In this document: positions 29,457 to 36,768 of the stretch, one piece after another | Numbering within the stretch: the first letter of the stretch is position 1 | Layout of the letters: each line of letters opens with the position of its first letter | NCBI GenBank assembly: GCA_019638615.1 | Contig: JAHBTL010000001.1 | Location: 310,001-374,000, forward strand | Direction: 5' to 3' | DNA: 64,000 nt | Source of the DNA: Chitinophagaceae bacterium | GTDB lineage: Bacteria > Bacteroidota > Bacteroidia > Chitinophagales > Chitinophagaceae | Made by a program: the position numbers and the translations under genes | The notes under the pieces: model-generated | The model's database searches: none | Told to the model about the DNA's origin: nothing | The model's input: the letters and a program-made list of their open reading frames with translations, nothing else

Positions 29457-30839
29457 TTATTGTTTTTGTAAATGGAAGGAGGCGGTTTCTCTTTCTACAC
29501 CTGCCGCAGCTATTAATACTTTGTATTCATTGATAGCAACGGCAAGCTGCGCCTGTGTCAATTGATTGCGTGCATCTATTGTTTCGATATAGGTATTTAC
29601 ACCCTCCTTATACCCCCGGTCGATCAAACGTTGGTAGGTCTCGGCTGCCTCCAGTTGTTTTTGAGAAGAAAGAAAAGTTTGATAGGCAGATAATAAATTA
29701 TTAGCGGCAACATTTCCTGCCAGGTCAAGCTGCTGTTTTGCCTGGTCGAGCTGGAGCTCCGCGTTCTTTACATCGAGGTCGGATTGTTTTATTTTATTCC
29801 TGTTCCGGAACCCTGAAAAGATCGGCACATCGAGCTGAAGCCCCGCCATATAGTAGCGCGACTGTGTATTGAATTTCCAGTTTTGCGCCTGCGAGCCCAG
29901 GTCGAGAAAGCCGTTCAGCTTTGGATAGTAAACGGCTTTATTCATCCGCAATACCGTAGCATTTAGCGTTATTGCTTCCTTCAGGACTTTCAGCTCTTCC
30001 CGTTGTGTGGTAGCAATATCTTTTGCCGCGAGTGCCTGTAATGCCTCCTCACCGGTATCGGGATTATCATTTGTATCTATCTGTGCCACCTGGTCCCTGT
30101 TCAGCAAAAAGTTGAAATAACGCTGGGCGTTGTTCTGCTGTTGCTGCGCGGCGATGATCTGCGCCTTTGCGTTTTCTATTTCACTGGTAGCGCGCAGAAT
30201 GTAGGCGGGCAATCCTTTTCCGTTCTCCAGCAGCTTTTCATTTACCCGTTTTCCTTCTTCCGCAAGTTGCAATGCAGACTGGTAAATTTTAACCGCTTCC
30301 AATGCCGTCCTGTAATTGTAATAAGCGGTTTTTACGTTCTTCACCAGTTCCCGTTTATAGATCTCCGTTTCATATTCACTAATAGCAACTTGTTGTTCAG
30401 TTATTTTTTTATTGTAAGCAATATCTGTGTTGATGATAGGAACCGTTGTCCTGATCTTCGCATCGTAAAAATTGTTGGGTAAAAAATTGATGCGCTCGTT
30501 GGCAAGCTGCGGAAATTTATTGGACTGTGTAAGCTGGTTAAGCGTAGCGTACGCTCCATTCAATAAATCACCTAGCGGCAACTGTATATCGCGCCCGCCA
30601 TCTGCTGTTTGATATCCTGCCTGGAAAGCTACTGTAGGGTAAAACAGCCCTTTTGCTGCTTCTAATGCATAACCGGCTTTTTGCAGCGAAATGTTTTTCT
30701 GCTTCAGCACAATGTTGTTTGCAAAGGCTGTATCTATATAAGCATCAAGGGAATTCGTTTGTGCATAGGTCACAGTGCCTGTCATCAAAACGAAGGGTAA
30801 AACAGCCCTCTTTCTTAAAAAGATTAATATTGTTCTCAT
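29457..30839 (-). CDS. TolC-family outer membrane efflux protein
   Basis: A 460-residue outer-membrane channel subunit with a signal peptide (MRTILIFLRKRAVLPF, cut near VTYAQ). Two outer-membrane-efflux repeats of long helices are visible (KKITEQQVAISEYETEIYKR and KQSDLDVKNAELQLDQAKQQ). The C-terminal ETIDARNQLTQAQLA motif is typical. First structural gene after tetR, with an operator palindrome immediately ahead of its start codon, so it is likely repressed by the TetR protein. Confidence 0.93.
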   Translation of the reverse strand: MRTILIFLRKRAVLPFVLMTGTVTYAQTNSLDAYIDTAFANNIVLKQKNISLQKAGYALEAAKGLFYPTVAFQAGYQTADGGRDIQLPLGDLLNGAYATLNQLTQSNKFPQLANERINFLPNNFYDAKIRTTVPIINTDIAYNKKITEQQVAISEYETEIYKRELVKNVKTAYYNYRTALEAVKIYQSALQLAEEGKRVNEKLLENGKGLPAYILRATSEIENAKAQIIAAQQQQNNAQRYFNFLLNRDQVAQIDTNDNPDTGEEALQALAAKDIATTQREELKVLKEAITLNATVLRMNKAVYYPKLNGFLDLGSQAQNWKFNTQSRYYMAGLQLDVPIFSGFRNRNKIKQSDLDVKNAELQLDQAKQQLDLAGNVAANNLLSAYQTFLSSQKQLEAAETYQRLIDRGYKEGVNTYIETIDARNQLTQAQLAVAINEYKVLIAAAGVERETASFHLQKQ

Positions 30840-30841
30840 TA

Positions 30842-30854
30842 TTAACAGTGTTAA
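30842..30854. promoter_or_regulatory. TetR operator 2 (ahead of tolC)
   Basis: TTAACAGTGTTAA, a perfect 6+1+6 palindrome, in the 32-bp gap between tetR and tolC and two bases before the tolC start codon. The identical 13-mer occurs ahead of tetR at 31518-31530. Confidence 0.7.
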
Positions 30855-30871
30855 CTATAACGGAAAAAAAA

Positions 30872-31501
30872 TTATTTCAGCCTTTCCAGCATCTGCACAT
30901 ATGCTTCAAAAGTGTGGGCAAGCCCGTCCGAAATATTTTCCAGTACTTTTTTATTCGTTACCATATGATCAAGATGATTGTTGATTTTTAAAGCGCACAA
31001 ACCATGCATGGTGCTCCATACCAGCAAGGCAAATACATTGGCTTCAAAGTTTTTAAAATATCCTGTTTCCTGGCACGCCTTTATCGTATCCACGAGGGTG
31101 TTGAAAGCCGCAGTACCTTCCTCCCAGCCGCAATCCTCATCAATATGTTCCAGCGGCTCCTTCATTACAAACATCAGCTCGTAAAAGTCGGGATTCGCCA
31201 GCGCAAACTGTATATACAGCCGTCCCATTGCTTTCAGCCGTTCAAAGGGATGCTCCACATGCGCCAGCACTTTAAAGCTTTCACCCAGTATTTTGAATCC
31301 CTCTTCGTGCAGCGCATGCACTATTTCGTGCTTGTCTTTATAATATAAATAAATAGTGGTGGGACTGAATTCAATCTCAGCCGCTATTTTCCTTATGGAA
31401 GTGGCCTCATACCCGTTCTCTAAAAAAAGCTTCTTGGCAGCGTTTAATATATGCTGCTTCAGATCTTCCTTGTGCTTCAGTTTTCTTTCTTTAATACCCA
31501 T
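30872..31501 (-). CDS. TetR/AcrR-family repressor of the RND operon
   Basis: A 209-residue regulator. The N-terminal helix-turn-helix (residues 16-62) is intact, with ILNAAKKLFLENGYEATSIR and FSPTTIYLYYKDKHEI. The C-terminal ligand domain has the WHG-like WSTMHGLCALKI of the TetR_C branch common in Bacteroidota. It opens the operon tetR-tolC-adaptor-pump on the minus strand. Identical palindromes before its own start and before tolC suggest autoregulation. The inducer is unknown. Confidence 0.93.
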   Translation of the reverse strand: MGIKERKLKHKEDLKQHILNAAKKLFLENGYEATSIRKIAAEIEFSPTTIYLYYKDKHEIVHALHEEGFKILGESFKVLAHVEHPFERLKAMGRLYIQFALANPDFYELMFVMKEPLEHIDEDCGWEEGTAAFNTLVDTIKACQETGYFKNFEANVFALLVWSTMHGLCALKINNHLDHMVTNKKVLENISDGLAHTFEAYVQMLERLK

Positions 31502-31517
31502 GCAGGTGCAAAAATAG

Positions 31518-31530
31518 TTAACAGTGTTAA
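31518..31530. promoter_or_regulatory. TetR operator 1 (ahead of tetR)
   Basis: TTAACAGTGTTAA, identical to the copy at 30842-30854, placed 17 bases upstream of the tetR start codon. Sharing an exact 13-bp palindrome at these two spots is strong evidence for the repressor's binding site. Confidence 0.75.
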
Positions 31531-31706
31531 GTTATGCAAATTTTAAAGTGTCTTTTTGAAAAAATTTATTTGCATGTAGTTTTTGTGCCGGAGGCGGCTT
31601 CACACCGAAACACTTACTCTTATATGCTGGTCTGAAGGTACACACCGGCAGAGAAACAGTTAAAAACGGTATATTTGACTGTTATAAACACCATCGGTAA
31701 AACGCT

Positions 31707-31832
31707 ATGAACAAAAGCATTATGGCTAACCAAAACAATATCATGCCTCGCAAAAAAGATGATGCTCTTTTAAAAGCAGCTTTCGAAGAGCTTTTTCCTT
31801 ACCTGCTTCGCTTCCGAGAAATTTCTTTTTAA
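31707..31832 (+). pseudogene. 5' fragment of a PD-(D/E)XK/transposase-like (Rpn-type) gene
   Basis: The reading frame from ATG 31707 (or 31722) gives MPRKKDDALLKAAFEELFPY then LLRF, the N-terminal pattern of a Bacteroidota family of predicted nuclease/transposase-like proteins (identified from memory). After LLRF the match stops and the frame ends six codons later. The full protein would be a few hundred residues, so only the first 10% remains. It is cut where the opposite-strand permease fragment is also cut. Confidence 0.45.
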
Positions 31833-32081
31833 CTCAGGCCCTAATCCCGAATAAACATTGGGAAATTCCTCTACTCCGTGATTGACGTTGGCCACCCCTA
31901 TAATTCTGTATATTTGATCAGTCTTCTTCCAGTGCTGGTCATATGACAGGTCGTCTAAAACAATTGTTGCAACAAGCAGACAAGCCGCTACTCCAAGGGC
32001 AAGTCCAACAATATTTATTGCAGAGTACAGCTTATTTTTCAGGAGTTTTCTTATAGCAATCTTTAATTCGTATTTGAACAT
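31770..32081 (-). pseudogene. 5' fragment of a MacB/FtsX-type ABC transporter permease
   Basis: MFKYELKIAIRKLLKNKLYS, INIVGLALGVAACLLVATIV and DQIYRIIGVAN are the opening of a MacB-like ABC permease with its first membrane helix. Such proteins in Bacteroidota are about 400-800 residues; here about 88 residues match. The frame then runs into the end of the oppositely oriented fragment and stops. It is a clean truncation, probably by deletion or insertion, and cannot make a transporter. Confidence 0.8.
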
Positions 32082-32270
32082 ATTGAAGATGTGAAGTTGT
32101 TAAATTATGCTGTTTGTTGACAGAAAGGATATAATCTTTAAATAATTAAATAAACTTCCTCCGTTCTATATAAAAGCCTTTCAAGAGCCTTTCAAAGTTA
32201 TTATTAATTATATTTATTCGGGGCTGACCAAAAAGGTCGTCATTGCGAGTTACTAATTAGGCGGCGCCTC

Positions 32271-32583
32271 CATCATTGCGCCGTGACAAGTTGCATTTGT
32301 TTGTCACAGCTTTCTGATTTGTAAGTATCCTAAGTCGGCTAAGTTATCAGCAAACGTATCAGGGCTCTGTTGCTGAATTCACAGTAGTACTAAAGCTTCA
32401 TCAGAGCGTTCCGGGAAATTGCGGTAATAATTTCCCGGCGGCTTTTTGGTTACTTTTTTCCGCAAAAAAGTAACAGAAAAAAGCGGAGGGATTGTAGTTG
32501 AAAGGAAAACCGGGTTTGTGGAACAACAAATTGAAGTTCATAACCAGTTGATAAATAGCAAACTGGATGATATGTCATTGGCA
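32271..32583 (+). repeat. Dispersed 300-bp repeat, copy 2
   Basis: Begins CATCATTGCGCCGTGACAAG, which aligns with copy 3. It holds hairpin A (32411-32438), identical to copy 1, and the GTTACTTTTTT palindrome (32449-32474), identical in all copies, then TTGAAGTTCATAACCAGTTG. It lies wholly inside the 766-bp inverted-repeat element. Confidence 0.8.
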
Positions 32584-32592
32584 TACCGACCG

Positions 32593-32882
32593 CCCCGAAC
32601 GTTCGCATTCGCGTCAGGTTAAGAAAAAATGAGAAAGCCTCAAAATATAGGACTATATTGATTTTTGCTTTCGTTTGCGTTCCACGTAAGCCTTATTTAT
32701 AGGAGTTTTTACCATTCAGTCTTGACCACTATTCCTTTCCTGTTTGTTAATTGGAAGGAGAACAATTTTTTTGAAATTGAATGAATTTTACACCATCTTC
32801 TTTTGCTTTAAAACCCTTATTCACAAAGCATTCCAGCTTATTTAATGCATTTTTAGCTTAACGCCTATGCGAACGTTCGGGG
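32593..32882. repeat. Nested 290-bp unit with 16-bp perfect inverted ends
   Basis: CCCCGAACGTTCGCAT at 32593-32608 is repeated inverted at 32867-32882, and similarity continues inward (GGTTAAG and CGTTAAG followed by A-rich DNA). On the minus strand a 36-residue frame after a stop reads KLECFVNKGFKAKEDG and ends CSPSN before a stop. It looks like the tail of a lost protein. I do not recognise the family. Confidence 0.55.
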
Positions 32883-33128
32883 AAGAATCCCCAATACTCA
32901 AGCCGTTATCGTTCAATGAGATTGCTTTCCCGATACAGTCGGGATTCCTCCCGGAATACGTTCAACGACCTTTTTGGTCAGCCCCTGGGAAAATCCAAAT
33001 AAGGCCGAAAGCAGGAGGTACAGAAGGTGCAAAGACATCCTAAACGCGGGGCACAGGTTGGCCGGCGCAGGTTGACATAGCTGCAAAACTGCACCAGACC
33101 GGGGTTACTACGCTGCCTGCAGCCCGGA

Positions 33129-34196
33129 TCAATCAACTATGCTCACCCCGAATAACGGCACTTCCAGGTCGCAGGGCCCTATGGCAACAGCATTGTAGGT
33201 CCGGCCCGGCAGCATCAGGCTGAGCGGAATGTATATAGAAGTCTCCGTGTCATTCATGGAAATTGGAGGCGCATCCGTATGAAAGGCCGGACTCAGGCCA
33301 TCGCTCCATCGAACCCGGGTGAAGTACATATATTTTCCAGTTACCTTGACAGTAGGATTACCACCCGCAGATTTTGACACTGAACCGGGGCTGTTTGAAC
33401 CGGAAATGGACATTTTGGGATGATTGAAAACATAGCCATCCGTTGTATCGGCAAAAGCGGTTCCGTCTACTTTAGCGATGAACCTGAACTTACGCACGGG
33501 CTGATCTCCATTGTAACCGTCCGGTATAGTGCAATTGTTGATATCGGCGTAGTCTTCCGGCTCTAATTTGAAAGTAAGCCCGCCACAGGTGGCGCCCTTG
33601 AAATACCGGTCTACCGTATTGACCGGCGATCCGTTGATATACAATTTGATCTTATCATAATATCCCGATTCGCGACCGTACAAGGTATATAAATGTGCAG
33701 TCATCACTGAGGAATCGCCCGTGCGATACGTATTGGGATATGCACCGATGGTGATGCCAAAAGGATGACAAATGTTGATCTTAAGCGGCCCCACGAATTT
33801 TACTGCCTGCTCGCGCGTAACTGATTGATTGCCTACGGTAACCCTTACTCTTCCATAATCGGCGCCACAGTAAACGCCATTTTCTTTTTTTATATAGGGC
33901 ACTTTCACCACCAGCCTGGTGGCAGTGGCGCTTACCACAGCAGCCTTTTGCCAGGTGGTATCGCTATCGCACGACTTGTTGCCCTTGATATAAACAATAT
34001 TTTCACTGGCATTGGTGCTGAAACCGGTTCCGTCTACGGTCAGCTCCTCGCCCCAAAATACATAATCGGGCGAAGTGGAAGTGATGGTCAGATTGCCGCC
34101 GCCACCGCCTCCTCCGCCATTATCATCATCGTCGTTTTTATTACAGGCTGCTAAAAGGGCAACTATCAGAAGGCAGACTACACTGAGCGATTTCAT
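33129..34196 (-). CDS. IPT/TIG-domain lipoprotein
   Basis: A 355-residue exported lipoprotein. The lipobox is LVALLAAC with Cys18, followed by an Asp-rich and Gly-rich spacer (residues 21-34). An IPT/TIG beta-sandwich domain follows (TITSTSPDYVFWGEELTVDG to about residue 130). The rest is beta-rich with several Cys (GATCGG, NNCTIPDG) and has no family I recognise. Such proteins often sit at the cell surface in Bacteroidota and bind polysaccharide or protein, but no SusC/D partner is next to it. Function uncertain. Confidence 0.75.
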   Translation of the reverse strand: MKSLSVVCLLIVALLAACNKNDDDDNGGGGGGGGNLTITSTSPDYVFWGEELTVDGTGFSTNASENIVYIKGNKSCDSDTTWQKAAVVSATATRLVVKVPYIKKENGVYCGADYGRVRVTVGNQSVTREQAVKFVGPLKINICHPFGITIGAYPNTYRTGDSSVMTAHLYTLYGRESGYYDKIKLYINGSPVNTVDRYFKGATCGGLTFKLEPEDYADINNCTIPDGYNGDQPVRKFRFIAKVDGTAFADTTDGYVFNHPKMSISGSNSPGSVSKSAGGNPTVKVTGKYMYFTRVRWSDGLSPAFHTDAPPISMNDTETSIYIPLSLMLPGRTYNAVAIGPCDLEVPLFGVSIVD

Positions 34197-34469
34197 GTTC
34201 GATATTTTTGTTGAATTGTTATTTATACCGGCAAAATTGCTTCGCCTGCCAAATCATAACAACCCCAAAAAGGGTGATGCAGGAACTTTCCTGTTACCCT
34301 TATAGGTTTCAGCCTCAGAGATCTGCTTGTTTGCATAAATGCGCATCAGCCCAGGCATTATCATTTGTTCTATCGGTATGTGTCTTCACCATAGCCGTTA
34401 ACTTAAAAAATAATAGCAATAAGCACCTTTTTGGGCAATCAAAGAAAGCTGCCGGCTATAAAAAATGTT

Positions 34470-34695
34470 GCCCCGGATGGGGCTTTGATCAGGGTATATC
34501 CTGTTCTACCAAAATATCGCCCTTACAGGGCTTTAATGGAAAAGAGCGGAGTTTACCCGGAAGAGCATATGGCTAAAGTTTCGATATGAAGCGGCTAATC
34601 ATTCAAAATGCTTTTATAGTCGCTTTTGCCCAGGTCGGTACGACCGATAGTTTGGTAGAGCAGAGATATTAGTTTGAATAAAGCCTCGTAGAGGC
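34470..34695. repeat. Four variable-arm hairpins, mainly with a constant GTA loop
   Basis: GCCCC-ggat-GGGGC (34470-34483), GCCCT-tac-AGGGC (34519-34531), GGTCG-gta-CGACC (34633-34645) and GCCTC-gta-GAGGC (34683-34695). The first two lie in the opposite orientation to the last two. Similar spacers join them (TTTGGTAGAGCAGAGATATT and, on the other strand, TTTTGGTAGAACAGGATATA). They occupy most of the 761-bp gap between the IPT lipoprotein and the nucleoside transporter; the remainder holds no gene. Confidence 0.65.
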
Positions 34696-34957
34696 GACAT
34701 TTCCCTTTTATAAAATTGTTCTTCTTTAATGGAACCTTGAACAGAACAAGTATTATTGGAAGATAGTCACAGCAGTCTGTAGCAGGCCTGGTTCAATCTT
34801 TCCAGGCTTAACTTGACGGCTATGGTGTCTTCACATACCGAAACATATTCACCTTTTTATGAACTTTCACTGCAGGCAAATGCACCCTCCGCCAGCGTTC
34901 TTCTTTTGAATGTTGTATATTGCCAGTTAAACAAATGAGATACAATCTGACTGCTTT

Positions 34958-36601
34958 ATGACAACACACCTGGAAAATATAGGCAGGGGCGCGCTGGGAA
35001 TGACATTTCTTTTGCTGGTTTGCTACCTGCTCAGCAATAACAGAAAAGCCATTAACTGGAAACTGGTGGGCATAGGCGTTTTTGCGCAACTCATGTTTGC
35101 CATGGGCGTTTTGAATACCAAAATAGCAGGGCAACCTGTTTTCTGGATATTTGCCGGCAGCCTGCTGTTGTATAATATTATCCAAAAAATAAGATACTAT
35201 GCGGGCAATAATACGTGGCCAACATTGACTGCTTTTTCCATCGCAGCGGTGGCTGCCTGGCAACTGGTTTTCTTTTTTGGAATGATCAGGAGCGCTTCTT
35301 TCAGCAACCCGGGCATCGCTGTTTTGCTAAGCATGGTTGTTATCGGCTTCATCATTAAATATCTTTCTCCCCGAAATACCGAAGCGGTGAAATGGGGCAT
35401 CCGTATTACCGGCATTATACTATGCATTTCTGTGTATACTAAAACCTGCGATCCCGATATTTTCAAAGTATTCCTGGGCAGTGTTTCATCTGCCTTTGTG
35501 GAGCTGCTTAATTTAAGTCATAAAGGAACAGAATTTTTATTCGGAAGTCTTGCAGACGATAAGCAGGCCTGGGCTTATATATTTGCCGTGCAGGTATTAC
35601 CCAATATTATTTTCTTCGCTGCGCTTTCCTCCGTCCTGTATTATCTCGGCATACTGCAAAAAATAGTATTTGTTTTTGCTTACCTGCTTAATAAAATGAA
35701 CATTTCAGGGGCAGAAAGCCTGTCAACCGCTGCCAATATTTTTTTAGGGCAAACAGAAGCCCCCCTGATGATCCGTCCTTACCTTGATAAAATGACCCGG
35801 AGCGAGATCCTTTGTATCATGGTGGGCGGCATGGCCAATACTGCCGGAAGCGTACTGGCAGCGTATGTAGGCTTTTTGGGCGGTTCCGACCCTGCCCAGC
35901 AAAACTACTTCGCGCTTCACATGCTGAGCCAATCCATCATGAGCGCCCCGGCGGCTATTGTTTGCTCAAAAATACTTTTCCCCGAAACAAACCATCACCT
36001 CATATCGAAAGACCTTGCCATACCTAAGGAAAAGCTGGGCGATAATTTTTTGGATGCTCTTTCACTGGGTACAACCGATGGATTAAAGCTGGCGGTAAAC
36101 GTGGGTGCCATGCTGATTGTTTTTACGGCTATGATGTGGGTGGTAAACGCCCTGCTGGGATGGACGGGAGACATCACAAATATCAACCCGTATATCGCTT
36201 CTGTTACAGGAGGCCGTTATAATGAGCTCTCGCTGCAAATGATATTCGGATATGTATTTGCCCCGGTAGCCTGGCTGATAGGGGTCGCCCAAACAGATAT
36301 GATATCCATTGGTCAGCTGCTGGGTGAAAAAACCATCCTGAATGAATTTGTGGCCTATATTTCGCTGGGCAATATGAAAGCCAATAATATTATTACCGAC
36401 CCCAAATCTTTATTGATAGCAACCTATGCGCTTTGTGGATTTGCCAATTTCGCATCTATAGGAATCCAGATCGGCGGTATCAGCCAGCTGGCTCCTAACC
36501 AGCGAAAGAATCTTACCGAACTGGGGGTTAAAGCGCTTATTGGCGGAACGATCGCCTGCCTTATGTGTGGCTGTATAGCAGGGATGCTCGTAGATCTGTA
36601 A
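34958..36601 (+). CDS. Concentrative nucleoside transporter (NupC/CNT family)
   Basis: A 547-residue inner-membrane symporter taking up nucleosides with a cation. The CNT core (about residues 200-545) has the signatures FLGQTEAPLMIRPYL and MVGGMANTAGSVLAAYV. An N-terminal extension of about 150 residues with further membrane helices makes it longer than the roughly 400-residue E. coli NupC; long versions are known in Bacteroidota. No nucleoside enzymes lie beside it, and it stands as a single gene. Confidence 0.9.
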   Translation: MTTHLENIGRGALGMTFLLLVCYLLSNNRKAINWKLVGIGVFAQLMFAMGVLNTKIAGQPVFWIFAGSLLLYNIIQKIRYYAGNNTWPTLTAFSIAAVAAWQLVFFFGMIRSASFSNPGIAVLLSMVVIGFIIKYLSPRNTEAVKWGIRITGIILCISVYTKTCDPDIFKVFLGSVSSAFVELLNLSHKGTEFLFGSLADDKQAWAYIFAVQVLPNIIFFAALSSVLYYLGILQKIVFVFAYLLNKMNISGAESLSTAANIFLGQTEAPLMIRPYLDKMTRSEILCIMVGGMANTAGSVLAAYVGFLGGSDPAQQNYFALHMLSQSIMSAPAAIVCSKILFPETNHHLISKDLAIPKEKLGDNFLDALSLGTTDGLKLAVNVGAMLIVFTAMMWVVNALLGWTGDITNINPYIASVTGGRYNELSLQMIFGYVFAPVAWLIGVAQTDMISIGQLLGEKTILNEFVAYISLGNMKANNIITDPKSLLIATYALCGFANFASIGIQIGGISQLAPNQRKNLTELGVKALIGGTIACLMCGCIAGMLVDL

Positions 36602-36768
36602 AAACGTGAAGTTTATATATTTTGAGCGCAAATTAACGTTGTATAGCAAACCGCACTTTCGGGCAACACGTATACCCTACCGTTTCATATACATTTTTAC
36701 CATACTTTTAAAACAGACGCTCCTTGCAAAAAGCATTTTTTTTACCCGCCATACATGATATACATTTG

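Larger units (their letters stand above)
32220..32985. mobile_element. 766-bp element bounded by 21-bp perfect inverted repeats, no transposase
   Basis: The left end (32220-32240) begins GGGGCTGACCAAAAAGGTCG; the right end (32965-32985) is its exact reverse complement over 21 bp. Inside lie copy 2 of the dispersed 300-bp repeat and a smaller inverted-repeat unit. No full-length gene is present. No clear target-site duplication is seen (TTC left, TGG right). It is MITE-like or a relic of a larger element. Outside it, 32082-32219 and 32986-33128 hold nothing I recognise. Confidence 0.6.

Noticed and set aside
32593-32882. Possible integron attC-like sites at the inner inverted repeat (GTTAAG and CTTAAC near the arms)
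   Set aside because: The arms are 16-bp perfect inverted copies 290 bp apart, not the folded 60-130 bp layout of attC, and no integrase or cassette array is visible.
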